NCBI RefSeq assembly: GCF_026151205.1
Contig: NC_087080.1
Span: 10,711,837 to 10,775,836 of the forward strand
Length of the DNA: 64,000 bases
Direction: 5' to 3'
Origin: Bolinopsis microptera
Lineage: Eukaryota; Ctenophora; Tentaculata; Lobata; Bolinopsidae
The notes below the pieces were generated by a model. The model ran no database searches. It saw only the letters and a program-made list of their open reading frames with translations, and was not told the DNA's origin. Positions within the stretch are counted from its first letter, which is position 1. Each line of letters starts with the position of its first letter. This document shows positions 44,111 through 56,504 of the stretch, piece by piece. A program made the translations under genes and the position numbers.

Positions 44111-44505
44111 ACTTTATAGTGCTAATTAAACCTGAGTTTGAGTATTTTGAAGACTTCCACTAAAATATGTTATGAATAATGAATATAGATATTTTCTTGC
44201 ATGAAAAGTGGTTAACAATGCTCTAGTTGGAAGAATGTGTGAACAAGTCAGTAAAACAAATTTATCAGTAAACTGATCATTCAATTGATGCACTTCGACC
44301 ATGTGCACACATGAGTAGAGAAGTGGATCAAATGTTTTGTTAAGGTTAGGGTTTTAAAAGTTTCGTTACCAACCCTTGCTCAGGTTCATAATCAGTCATC
44401 AATTTTAAAAGGATGTCACGAAATTGTGTATATTTTGAATATATGATTATCAATTCCCTTCCTTTATAAATCTGATATTTACTTCAGTTATTATGAACTT
44501 CAGGT

Positions 44506-45855
44506 ATGGCTGAACAAAAATATGAACTATGGACCATCCCATCAAAGAACAAGCTTCCCAAGCACTATCCATGGTATTCTGAGAGACTGAGGCAGAAGTA
44601 TTTGTCAACCAAACCATCTGGTGCATTGCTGTCAAGTAATTGGGTCTTTGTAAAGGATGGTGGTGATGATTACAGGACTGGTATCCCTCGAGAGACAATG
44701 TCTGCTCAACCCTATTTGACAAAGAAAGATGGCTCACGCCATCCAGCAATGGCACCAAGAAATTTACCTCCTCTCAATCAAAACAGGGAGCCCTCTGCAA
44801 GAATCAGCAAAAGCTTAGACAAGCAGACAATTGCATTTTCCAAGAAAGTTCCTCGAAAAGAAGCACAAATGCAGTACATTGATGTTATTGAGGAGGGTCT
44901 GACTGGTCATCCCCTTGCAGTGTTTCCACATTATGAAGATGCTGTTGCACCTGAACTTTTTGAGGAAATCGTGGAAGCTCTAGATCCTGAGGTTCGTCAA
45001 GATAGTTCCAGTGATTTGTCTGAGTCAACTGAAAATGATTCACCAAGAGATGATGCTGTTTCCGAAGCAGAGGAATCAAAAGTGTCACAGGAATCACCAG
45101 TGCCAAACCAATTAGACTCCGAAAGCAAAACGAGTGTTGTCAATGAAAATTCTCTGCCTATTAGCTCTTTTAGATGGTACCCATCAGAGGAACCTTTTGA
45201 TGATAACAATTCTTCTCCAGGAGTCCAAGAGCGAGGCTCAGGGCACACCAAGATTCAAAGTGTCACCAAAGACTTTTGTGACTGGGTAAGAGAACTTGGA
45301 GGGGATCCAAATGATGCTCATATCAATAATATTGAAGAGAGTACTATCTTCAGTTTGTTTGCAAGTGGATATGAAACAAAACCAGCCCTCTCTGTCCCTA
45401 TACATGTTGTTCAACTCTCTGATGTTCCTTTGGAGCTCCGCAATGGAGCAATGGTATCACCTGATTTACCAAGTCTCCTCCAATATGGAATTAAGAATTT
45501 GACAATCAGACGAGGCGACACCCCTAGCAGTCACAAGGGAATTGTTTCCCGGAATCACTGGATAAGACATCAATACGGTGCCTGGTATTTACCAGTTGAC
45601 TTGTGGAGACACAAAAATACTCCAACTGGTTTAAGTGATCCTCAGGAGGACACCATGAAAACTGTCTCTGAAGCAAAACTGAAAAGCAGAGAGCTAGACT
45701 CTACCCTGGCAACGATGCATGGTGCAATGTCTTTCAGAGAGTATGTTGATAGAAAAAACAGACGGCGACCAGATTTTCTTCACTGTGTTGATCCTCTAGA
45801 GAAAGAGGAGATAAACATTAACAGTGCTAAATCAGCGCGTGGCGGATCATCATAG
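44506..45855 (+). CDS. FAM47 family protein, single coding exon
   Basis: 449 aa from ATG at 44506, in an exon with an acceptor-like CTTCAG just before. The family N-terminal motif is clear: NWVFVKDGGDDYRTGIP (human FAM47 NWVFVKEGMDDFRYGCP). Then comes EEGLTGHPLAVFPHYEDAV and ALDPEVRQD (human TKHPLAMYPNLGEDMP and PLDPERKLED). A Ser/Glu-rich linker follows, then the C-terminal YGAWYLPVDLW and LATMHGAMSFREYV blocks that match FAM47E (YGAWYLKPKLW, LYGTIAFKDFI). Human FAM47E has been linked to PRMT5 and chromatin; some relatives are testis-expressed. ATTAAA at 45883 may be the poly(A) signal. Which FAM47 member is orthologous cannot be said. Confidence 0.86.
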   Translation: MAEQKYELWTIPSKNKLPKHYPWYSERLRQKYLSTKPSGALLSSNWVFVKDGGDDYRTGIPRETMSAQPYLTKKDGSRHPAMAPRNLPPLNQNREPSARISKSLDKQTIAFSKKVPRKEAQMQYIDVIEEGLTGHPLAVFPHYEDAVAPELFEEIVEALDPEVRQDSSSDLSESTENDSPRDDAVSEAEESKVSQESPVPNQLDSESKTSVVNENSLPISSFRWYPSEEPFDDNNSSPGVQERGSGHTKIQSVTKDFCDWVRELGGDPNDAHINNIEESTIFSLFASGYETKPALSVPIHVVQLSDVPLELRNGAMVSPDLPSLLQYGIKNLTIRRGDTPSSHKGIVSRNHWIRHQYGAWYLPVDLWRHKNTPTGLSDPQEDTMKTVSEAKLKSRELDSTLATMHGAMSFREYVDRKNRRRPDFLHCVDPLEKEEININSAKSARGGSS

Positions 45856-45859
45856 TAAA

Positions 45860-46290
45860 AGTTTGCTTTAAATTTGATTCCAATTAAAATGTGCTGGAGC
45901 TGTACAAGCTGTGATTTTAAGAATGAAGATTGAGATAGATACAATTAAAGATAAAGTTTGATGAATGATGATTTTGCATCAAACTCTGCTTTTGGTATTT
46001 TGCTGTGCTGTTGATGAACTGTAAAAACTCCGACAGTTATGCCGCTGTGCTGCTGCTGCTGCATGCATATCATACTTATACTTTTGTGTTTATATGATAA
46101 TTTGAGATTATAGAAGTACGACATTATTGAGATTTTTTAGAGTTGATGTGTTTAACTGTATCAACAAGTAGCGATATCAAATTGTATGAAGATCAAATAA
46201 TTTAGCATAAATTGCAATCATATAATTTCATACTTCGTCTGTATAGTAGATTATATCATATCATATACATCATTCTTTTTACATAGTCAC
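45860..46290. other. Intergenic interval between the FAM47 and DLEC1 genes
   Basis: About 440 bp of AT-rich sequence. It contains the probable FAM47 poly(A) signal and, immediately before the DLEC1 ATG, a CACGTG E-box within GTCACGTGATGG. The DLEC1 promoter should lie here, but no core element stands out. Confidence 0.4.
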
Positions 46291-46293
46291 GTG

Positions 46294-49200
46294 ATGGATC
46301 ATGCACTCGTCCATCAGCGACCAGATGATTGTTCTAGAGAACCCGTCATGCGGCCTGCCCGCCCATCATCACCAAGAAACCAAGTTAGATCCTTACGAAT
46401 ATTTTGATTATTTAATGTTATAGGATTTAACCATAAGTGCTGCATTCCTGGATGTTTATAGCGTTTCTATCTGTCAATATCTCAAACAGCTCAGTCGATA
46501 AAATAACCTATTTCAGGACGTGTCATATGTGTTATCAAGTGTATTCGGGGATCTGTACTCCCAAGATGTGCTTCAAGACGACACTATCATTAATTTAGAG
46601 ACAAGTAGGACCCACGACCCAGACTTTCATGACTACTATGTTCAACTTCTTAACGAGGTATTACCTTTAACATATAAACCATATCAAACCATATCAAACC
46701 ATATTCTAAGTTATCGTTATATTAAATTATCTTATCAGTGGTGATCGATTGTCGATTTTTCGAACCATGTTTCTATCTTGGGACAAATCAGGCAATCTTT
46801 CTACTGGAGAATTACAAAGATTTTATCCATTCACTAATAGTGAATCACTCCACATCAAATAGTTTCAACATTATTCTAAATTTAGATAAGAACTGAGAGA
46901 ACGGAGAGACTTGCAGCGCTGAAGACAGTAGAGGAGCACATGGTTAGCGCTTTTAACTTGGCGTCAGAGCAAAACATGGTGCTTCAGAGTGAAGAGTCTC
47001 AGAATAATTTGGGGATCCCCGAACGTGAGTCTGAGTAATCGGGGATAATATGGATGGGTCCCAATCTCCATCCCAATCGCCGTCGACCATCAATATTCTT
47101 TCTGTTAATGGGGTTAATGTATTCTTCTTTTCAATAACCACGGTGCAGTTATTGGCCACCACCATTGCTACATGATCAGATTTGTTAAAATTATCCATAA
47201 TTAACAATCTTAAAAGTTGGTGATTAGTAAAAACAACCTCCAAGTCTCCCCAGGTCACGTGGGTATCTCCAGTTATCTTGACGAGGAAATGTTAGCAAAG
47301 TACAACCTTCTGACTCCGGGATCCTACCTCCGACCCTCCCCACCCTCTCTTAACCCTCCCTCTGTTCCTGAACTTCCCAACTTCATGAAAAATACCGAGG
47401 TCAGTGTGTCACACAGGGTAAAGAGTTTAAAGTGGTTTTTAATGTTACAATATCTAAGTTTCCTGCCTGAATTTACTAACACTGATTTGATATTGTGATT
47501 GTCACTGCGGCACTACACCCATGACATAGTAATATGGTTCGCGAGACATGATGTATTGATTATTGAGTATTGAGCCAGGCCATGTACATATGATATCGGT
47601 CGCATAGATAATAAGATAATGTTCGATTAGCCGGAGCTATCGTTAGCCATTACCGAAACTTGAAGTTATGTATAAGAGCTCTAGTAGACTATACATTTTC
47701 AGTTGAATATGTTTTATAAAGAGCCTTCTTATCCTTGTTTGATCTCCTGATAGTAACGCTTAGAATCCCATTAATTTTACACTTGCATTTCCAATGCAGA
47801 TCCAATATAACCCGTACCCAGGTAATGGAGGAACACGAGAGAGCACGTATGATACCCATAAACAGAGACACGGCTCTTTTAGCTCCAGCTAAAATTAAAC
47901 GTTCAACTTTGTCTGCAGGCTAGTAAAGTTCCATCAAATTAGTGTTTTGGTATGTTATTTGTAAATTGTGTAATGAAGTGTTGACTGTGAAATGTTCTAA
48001 AATTCTATTCTGCTCTTGTTTGCAAACAAGTGTAATTCTAACAGTTTCGAGAACTTGTTCTGGAAGAATGACTCTTCTGACTTTTTATTGTTTTTGTTCA
48101 ATTTTTGGAATACCTACTGTCATGTTGGGAATGCTTTCTGTTTTGGTGTACTCTTTGTTCCGGAATGCCAAATATTTTGGAATTCTAACGTCTTATAAAC
48201 AGGTTCTGCAGGTTATATTAAAGTACAGGCTCCAACAAGGAATGCCTGGAGAGATAGTATGCATCCTGATGTTCGAATCGAGGAACAAAAGGTAAACAAT
48301 AATTTTAAATATTTGCAAAAAATGAGCTCCTGTTCTGCTGATTCGTAATATTACTACATAGTATGTATTGTCTTGTCACTAGTGTGAGACCAGTTACGGT
48401 AACTAATTACTTCCAGGGACTTGAGAAACTGCAAGCAAAGAGTCATTTCTTGAAGACGAAAAGATTCGGAAAAGATGAGACGGAAGAACAAATCTTCTGC
48501 ACCGTACCATCTAAGATACATTTCGAAAACTACAAGATTGGCGAGGTAATATTATCAGCTTATCAGTTATGAGTAATTACACTTTTAGTACTTCCATTTT
48601 GAGAAGCCTGGGACTGATTTGTCTTTTACGGCTGTTATTGGGCAAAAATATGAAATTTAGTTTAAATGAAATATTTTTTCGCAGAATTATGAACAGAAAC
48701 TGAAGATAAAGAATGTCAGTAATTCTAGTAGACAACTAAAAGTGTTGCCACCCAGAACGAAGTATTTTACTATTAGCAAAAGTAAGTTATATTAAGCAAA
48801 AGTAAGTTAAGTTGAACTTTGCTCTTAAAATTTTAAACTGCATTCGATCGGAAATCATTTCATGTATGAGGTGACACAGGTATCGACTAAAAACTACACT
48901 TTTCTATTTCTAAACCTACACTATTATATTTCTATGACTCACTAGTCACTACTCAGTCCAGTAAACTACCAGTAAACTTCAGGTGCTGACCCTTCACAAG
49001 GTGCTATAGCTCCGGGACTCTCAGTAGAGTACACGGTCACATTCCTGCCCGGGAGTCTGGGACTCCACCTAGACGAGTTACAGATCATACCACAGGGTGG
49101 TGCTCTGACTAATGTACCGCTAGTTGGAGAGCGGCCCCCACCCAAACTGTCACGTGAGTATCATGTGGTTATCTGTTATCTTCCGCTTAGTTCTGTTGTT

Positions 49201-52200
49201 TATTATCATAATATACTAGCTGTATTATACTGTCAGTTTAGACTGTCAGTTTGTTTACTTCATTTTTTGTGACATTGGTTGTTGGGGACGAAATGAGTGG
49301 AGACTCTCGTTTCGTCCCCAATAATCAATTACGATATACCCACTCACGAGAGCGAAAAAATATACTTTTTTTGTGATAATCAAAACCTCACAGTACCTGA
49401 CATACTGGATTGTGGTTATTGTCTTGTTAACGGCACTTTAAAGACACAGTTTAGATGTAAAAACTCCGGAGGACACGGAATCTTCCAACTCTACCCTCAC
49501 GGTGCGAAATATTTGTTATTGTCACGTGATTTGTGTTAGTCCGACTTCCGTTCTATCTAACTTCACTGCAATAGTCTATGTATGTACTAAGGAATATGCT
49601 GCCTTGGCAACAGCCAATTAGTAAAAAACAATTATATAATTTGTCTCAACACAGTGTATGTAAGTAGTTTATGATATGAGTGAATACACAGCTAATGTTC
49701 AAATACTTAAATTCATCTCTCTCAGGCACTATTTCGGATCCGTTCCTGTTCAATGACCTACTTCCACCCAAGTTCACTTTTGAAAGTAACGGTTTTACAG
49801 TGACACCCACTTCCTTTGCTCTGGATACTGGAGATGAAGTTGTTATTGATGTAGAGTTTCGGCCGGGTGAGGTGTGTAGTAAGATGATTTCAGAAATTGT
49901 GGGTGAAAAATATCAGATACATTAATATTAGAAAGAAAAATGAATTCATGAAAATAATAAATTTGAATATGAAAGAGTCAATTATGAGAAATTTGTTTAT
50001 TTAAAGAGGAAAATATAAGATAGTAAAAAACCTTGGATTTAGGTTGCACGCAGTACAACAAAGTTCACTCTGACAGTGGACAATTGTACACAACATGACT
50101 ACTCGCTTACTGCCGAGTCTCAATCTTGTAGAGTTCAAACCATTGCTGTCAGCGGAGGTTAGATATTGTTTCTTTATTTAGTTACTGACAAGAAACTGGA
50201 CTGTTCAAGTAAATTGTTTGAGTTTTGGACCCAGGTCTGAGAAACAAGGTGATACAAAATTGACATTAACAGGTGAAAGTACAGTGGATTATGACATTAG
50301 AAATGAGGAATCTGTCGAGCCTGTCACCATCAACTTTGAGGATCAAAATCCTGGCACCACAGAGGAGAAAATATTTATTCTAAGAAATTGCGTGTAAGTA
50401 ATAAACATGGATGGAACCATTTTCTGTTTATTCATGTTCAAGTTAACTCTTTAATGAATTTCATTGGACTATTTAGCTTGATAAGTCGTATCATTCCTAT
50501 CTAAATTATTAGTATTTTTTCAGGAACGTTCCTCTTCATTTCAACTGGGAGGTCTGTAAAATATTGACGGAGGAAGAGAAAGGTGAATCTGTCCTGCTGA
50601 GTGCTGATCCTCAAGCTCCTTTCCAAATATCTCCTGCCATTGGAATACTTGATCCAGCCGCTGAAGCTACCTTCTCCATCACATGCAATCCTCAAAATGT
50701 TCGTGCACCACTTAACACTAATTATTATAAATGTGTCAACACATATAGTTAGGATTGATATATCAAGCATTTTTTGATTAACTGTTCGAATATATACATT
50801 GTTCGGACAACTCTCACTTTTTTTAGGCAGGAAAATACGAAAACATGGCACGCCTCTGGGTTGACGACATACCAGCAATGTTGCCATCTGGCATCGTTCT
50901 AGAACGATTTGACGCCTTGCACATCACCCTGACTCACCTGACTCAGCCACACCAGATAAAACTAGATCCTCCAGCTCTGGTAATTCCTGGTGAAAATGTT
51001 GTGGGTAACATGGTGTCCAAAACTGTCAAGATTGTTAATGAGAGTTTGAGTGATACGAATGTGAGATGGTCATGGCCGGAAGGAGATCTCAAAGTGTGTG
51101 TTCACCCTGAATCTCTTACTGTCGGTATGTTGATTTATTAGCCAATTCAGTTGATTATAAGAACTATTTGCTTGTTACCGTTCCCTTAGTCCTAATTAAG
51201 CGTATAATGTAACTGATGATTACTATTCTTTCAGGAGCGGGATCAAGTCGAACCGTACAGATTGATGTTGAGAGCCTATCAGCGGGTGATAAGGAGATAC
51301 ATCTTACTTGTTCATTGGAAAATGTTGACAAGCCTCTGAAACTCTTCCTCAAGGTATTATCAAATCTTGTTTACGACCTTTCCATACCACATGTTTTCTA
51401 TTGCTAGTTTTTGTATATTTTAGGTATCAAAGTACCCCTATTTTCGCGCAATATTGGACGCGCGCGGTCTTATCTCCATGGTAACAAGCGCGCACCAAAC
51501 TTTGTAACTAAATTTAAATTTCTCACAATTTTTAATATAACCGCTACAGCCTACAACTTACAAGCCGAAATAAATACGGCAGTTACCAGCCATGTAAACT
51601 AATAAGCAAAGATAACTGAAGCCACGGCCCACGAAGTTATAAAACTCCTTTTCATCCCAGGCCAAATTCCGTGGACCACGGGTGACGATTTCCGGAGATA
51701 GAGAGGATCCGGCTATAGACTTCGGCTTCATTCACTTCAGAGAGAACTGTTCAGTACAGCGACAGTTTGAGATAATCAATCATGACGGAGTTCATGCGAA
51801 ATGGAGTTTGGCTGAAGTTGATCATTGCGTCGACAAAGATTATGTAAGACTTTTAACTGATTCTGATCTATTGTCATAGTTTAAGAATTTTCAGGTTTTA
51901 TATTTAATGAATGGAATTGAAATGATTCCTACTATTCATAGTTATGTTCAAGTTTGTTGTTCCGATTGAATATCTGTGTATTTTTCAGGGTCAGTCCGAG
52001 TTCCAGTTTTCAGAGACCGGGGGTGAGATTGGACCCTACGAAGTTAGAGCTCTTCATGTTATCTTCCGACCTCATCTACCAAGATCCCTTAAGTCTTTCA
52101 TTGAATGTACCGTAGAAAACGGGACCGGAAAGTGAGTTTTAGTTCGGTATTCTATTGGCTTCCATCGTCTCCTGAAGACGGATATTTTTGATAAATTGAG

Positions 52201-55200
52201 ATTAGTTTTGTCATACTTTGCGGATTGTTTTAATGTACTTATTGGCCAACTATTTTTTCAGCAAACTGAGGGTGGTAGGAGAAATTCAAGAGCCAAATGT
52301 GGTACTAAAACAATCTTCTATCGACCTTGGTGTGATTTATATGGGTGTGCCAGTCAAGAGCCAAATTGTTTTTGAGAGCTTGAACTTTGCAGATTCGTCC
52401 TTTACTGTAGCAAGTGTAAGTTTTGTGATACTGTTTATCATCCCAAACCTTTCTGACTGATTCAGCTCTTGTTTGACTTTATTATTATGCATATAAAATT
52501 TCGAAATATAGATTAATTTTAAACATTTTCAGGCTGAAGGAAGAGATAAACAGTTTGGGCACATCGAATTCGATAAGATGAGTAGCTCGATATACGCAGG
52601 GGGCACCCACACTATCCCCTTCAAATTCACGGGCCGAGAAGCAGCTAAAATTGAAGACTTTACTGTGGTATTCAACATGGACGGCGGGAAAGTTCTAGCT
52701 CTAGGAATCAAGGCAGAAGTTCGGGGTCTGCACATCGTACACGAGACCCCTGATGTTGACCAGATAGCACCAGAAACAGGAGCTGAGCAGCTTGAAGCAC
52801 CCATCTTGGACTTCGGCACTACCGAAATACTGACACCAACATCCAGAGTCCTGAAGATAATCAACAAGTCCCACATTTCAACCAGCTTCAATCTCCGAGT
52901 GATTCATTTCGATGGGGCAGGATCTGTGCCACCACCCCTCTCTGCTAGAGGCATGACAAACTTGTCTGAACGAACGTTCAGGTCCGCTTCAAACCTACTG
53001 ACCAGGAGCAATGCTCTACTGGATCCCAAGTCTAAGAGCAGGAAGCAAAACGATCAGGAATACTGGAAAGGACAACTGAAAGACAACAAAGGAGCGTGTT
53101 TCATTGCCAGCCCTGCTTCTGGATACCTTCCTGGTAATGGAGTTACCATAGTAACAATACACGCTAACTGTGATATGTGGGGTCAGTACAGTGACGTTTT
53201 AGTATCTCAAGTCGGAGATATGGAAGCTGTCGAGATACCGATCAAGCTAAACGCGATTAACTCACCCCTGTACTACAAGCTCTCCAACAACAATAAACCT
53301 ACGGTCAGATTTGGAAGCTACCCGCTCAACGAGCAGCCAGTGTCTCGCACGGTCCATATTAGCAACCAAGGTCCGGTAAATATCAGACTTGATTGGGAAA
53401 CCTTTAATATTGTCCCAGAGGATGATACACTAATAGATTTGAACTTCCATATCGGAGATGCTTTCCCAGACAAGTCCGGAGATAAAGAAGAAGTGGAAGA
53501 GGACGGTGATTTGATACGTTTGAAAGTGGTGCCCCACGAAGGGGAACGCTCTACCGGCCCCTTCAGTTTCTCTCCGGACCAATGTGTTATCCCTGCTAGG
53601 GGCAGCTCCAAGGTTACACTGCTATTTGACCCTAAATACGGAATTGGGAAATGTGACGGAAATTATCACTCATTCGCTTTGGCTTATCAGAGTCTAAAGG
53701 GGAACAAAAACTCAGGTCTCTGCACCAGATCACAAGGCGAGCAGGTTCCTCCTCTGAAGATCATGATGACAGGCAAAGTCGAGGTACCAGAAGTGGTGGT
53801 AACAGCTGAGGAGCATGGATTCACGTTCAAGCTCATGGCTGGAATCATCAACTCCAGGGTTAGGGAGCACACCAAGATTCACAAGATGTCACTCTTAAAC
53901 GGCAGTAAGTTGCACCTCCTGTTTAAGATTTCAGCATCCCTGCCGTTCACCCTGCTGGATGATAAAGTAGAGTACACTCTGACACCCAGACAGAAGATAA
54001 AACTTGATCACGGTCTTGTGCTCTCTGAAAAACTTCTCTCGTCCCTTCTTGGCTCTTCTAAACAATCGTTCCGTTTGGAGTTCAATAAATCAGAGGGTAC
54101 GTATAGCTATTAAGATATAATGTAAGTTGCGCTTTTGACATTGTTTGAGATCGGTTGAAAACTGTATTTATCTAAAAATTGATTTATAACTTAGTGTTGA
54201 AAAGATTTCGTGAGTTGAAAGTTGGAACATAGTGCTGGTGGAAACAGTTACTAAGGAAATATCAGTTGTATTTTGGTTTTTGGTATGTTATTACCAGAAT
54301 AATTCGATTGCAGGTGGTTTTGTAGAGTCAGAGGAAGGAAGGGTTGAGGTAAATGTCGAGGAACAATTACTTCACAAAACGCACGAGGTTAATCTTTCCG
54401 ATGGATCTGTTGAGACTATCGTTCAACAGGTTTGTGCAATTAAATGAGATCCCGGGATTTTGGTTAATATTAGTTAAATTGCAAAATTACGAATTGATGG
54501 AGTAACAACAAATTAAATTGTTTATTATCTGTACAGCTGTTCGCCTTGTCTCTATGAAACCAGAAACACAGAACTTATTCTAATCTGTGTGATCACGTGA
54601 CCTAATCTGTGTGATCACGTGACCTAATCTGTGTGATCACCTGACTTAATCTGTGTGACCACGTGACCAGGTACCAGAGAAACGTTACCACCTCCACTCA
54701 CACCTCCTCCTCAACTACAACAACGGACACCAGCAGAATATCCCAGTTCACTGCAGGATCGTGCTGCCCACTTTCTACATCTCCCCAGGAACTGTACAGT
54801 TTGGGACATGTCTTGTTGGACAGACCTCCCACCTGACTGTCAGATTGATTAATCCCAGTAATTCTCCTCTGAGGTGGACATCAGTGTACTCTGGTGATAC
54901 CGGTAAGTTTGATTTTCTTATTGTTTCGTTTTTTCACTCCAGAAAATAAACTCGACAAATTCGGTTAATATTTCCCCTTTTTCTTTGTTCTCCGCATTCC
55001 CAGCTGACTTACTGTTTTGTTCAGCTGAAGGAGACTTTGTGATCAGCCCTTCCTCCGGAGAGTTTACCAGAGCAGACAGTGTGCTCCTCAATCTGACTTT
55101 CACAGCCAAATCCTGCAAACCCTCACGGGGAACTTACACATTTACCGGTGAGCACTTTATCTAAATCGACAACTTTCCTAAAAAAGTTTTTGGAGAAATC

Positions 55201-55343
55201 CTCAATTTCTGATGCACTCATATTCCTTAGATATTCAATTTGACGAAGTTAATGTTTTGTCAGGTACCCCAGGAAACAGAACTCTACACTTATCCCTTGA
55301 AGGTGTCGGGTCACATGATGAGCGTATGCAACGTCTTCTGTAG
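46294..55343 (+). CDS. DLEC1: DLEC1 orthologue (ASH/MSP-repeat cilium protein), 24 exons, complete
   Basis: Exons: 46294-46383, 46517-46657, 46886-47024, 47254-47399, 47822-47918, 48203-48291, 48417-48545, 48685-48781, 48983-49153, 49394-49501, 49726-49871, 50043-50157, 50273-50393, 50524-50698, 50827-51124, 51235-51353, 51661-51843, 51989-52131, 52262-52415, 52533-54096, 54314-54429, 54671-54902, 55025-55147, 55264-55343. Total 4,776 bp, about 1,591 aa (human 1,755), phases consistent. Matches to human DLEC1 include DVSYVLSSVFGDLY, ILDCGYCLVNG, ALVIPGENVVG, ANCDMWGQYSD, LDWETF, VQFGTCLVGQ and the C-terminal GVGSHDER. Repeated beta-sandwich ASH-type segments fill residues from about 270 on; this group binds microtubules or axonemal parts. 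AATAAA lies at 55427-55432. Exon 5's donor is uncertain: either GC (CAG-GCTAGT) or GTTCAA at 47901. Confidence 0.93.
52533..54096 (+). CDS. DLEC1: DLEC1 exon 20, 1,564 bp
   Basis: The only long exon of the gene, about 521 codons. It covers several ASH-type segments (LDFGTTEILTPTSRVLKI; ASPASGYLPGNGVTIVTI; RFGSYPLNEQPVSRTVHISN; QCVIPARGSSKVTLLF) and the conserved CDMWGQYSDV and LDWETF blocks. The surrounding exons average about 140 bp. Fusion by intron loss, for example through a reverse-transcribed copy, could explain it, though the ancestral structure is unknown here. Confidence 0.88.
54575..54668. repeat. 22 bp tandem repeat (four copies) forming the DLEC1 exon 22 acceptor region
   Basis: Four copies of CTAATCTGTGTGATCACGTG with GAC joints, slightly varied. 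The last copy supplies the splice acceptor GTGACCAG used before exon 22 at 54671. Each unit contains a TCACGTGA palindrome. Confidence 0.88.
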
Positions 55344-55498
55344 CCATAACAACCATAGTCCTTGTGATCAACTGTAAAAACGTCAGCTTTCTAATCTTCT
55401 CTTGGCTACCAATCTTCTTTGTTCTCAATAAACTATTCGACAAATTTTAGGACTTGAAAGAGTAATCATAAATCATAAATGACAATTTCCGCTCCTAC

Positions 55499-55865
55499 TA
55501 AATCGCTCACCCAAATTTTAAGAAAATTCTTTTGAAAAGGTCCTTTGGGGTATGAAATTGATCCAAATCGGTGTATTTTTGGACGCTGATTCCGAATCAC
55601 CCCCATGACGTAGGGTAAAAATGCTTCCCTGGAGAGTTATGGGCAAAAAACCGTTTTGGTCACGTGACAGGCTAGTAAAACATGAATTCGATTGTTTAGG
55701 GCTCGTATTAGGGTTACGGTTGAGATAAGGGTTATGGATAACTTCGGGGTTATGGTTAGGGTTAGGGTTGGGATTAGGGTTTATGTAAAACCGTTCTGTA
55801 CGGCTGCAAAACCATAAAAACCAAAGTCACGTGAAATTTTTGGGTGAGCGAATTTATCGTAAGAG
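55499..55865. mobile_element. TIR element with degenerate telomere-like interior
   Basis: The ends AAATCGCTCACCCAAATTTT and, inverted, AAATTTTTGGGTGAGCGAATT define an element of about 360 bp 3' of DLEC1. The interior at 55690-55785 contains many GGGTTA/TTAGGG-like words (GGTTATGGTTAGGGTTAGGG). The interior also holds TGGTCACGTGACAG and CACGTGAAATT. Confidence 0.65.
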
Positions 55866-56267
55866 CCGACAATTTCACCTCTTTAGAGGATGTAAATCAA
55901 TACCTCCGAAAGACTGTAGCAGCTTTAGTTAAAAAAACATGCACACACTTTGTACTAGCCCATAGCAATTCTACTACTGTCTACTTGCACTATTATTTAT
56001 AGTAACGAAAACAAATTAAAATATGTTCAATGTTATTTAAAACTCACAACTGAACAGTGTAATATTAATAAACTATTTAAAGGAGAATCATTTTATCATT
56101 TCTTGATCTTGATTCTCCTAATTTGTTTACCAAATTTTTACTTGAAATTTAAAGTTTCTTCATTTTTTATTTTCAAGTTCAAAGATTGGAATTTGAACTT
56201 ATAACAAAAAAGTAGCAGATTTTCCAACTGCAGACATTGCATTTACCTAGCTTGATAGTCTATTACT

Positions 56268-56406
56268 TACTGGTATGGGCGGCGCTAAGCCTGTCATTCG
56301 GCCGCCAAATCTTTATTCTATTATAAACATAAATATAATAGCCTGGGGTCCCCAGGTTGCAGGTATAATAAAGCGGTCCCCAGGTATAAAGCGCCGCCCA
56401 GTAAGT
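56268..56406. mobile_element. Fold-back MITE, same family as 13716
   Basis: Inverted ends TTACTGG...GGGCGGCGCT and AGCGCCGCCCAGTAA enclose CCTGTCATTCGGCCGCCAAA and AGCCTGGGGTCCCCAGG, the blocks that define the family. It lies 100 bp left of the split copy that hosts the 3.4 kb palindrome. Confidence 0.75.
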
Positions 56407-56504
56407 AAGTGTAAAATAATTAATCATCATGATCATCTCTTTTTGCACTAATTGAGAAATCAGAAAAGCAAGCAACAAATTAATAAGCTCAAAGCTAGGC
56501 AAGC

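Noticed and set aside
55690-55785. Interstitial telomere
   Set aside because: TTAGGG-like words are too irregular and are enclosed by the inverted ends of a small element.
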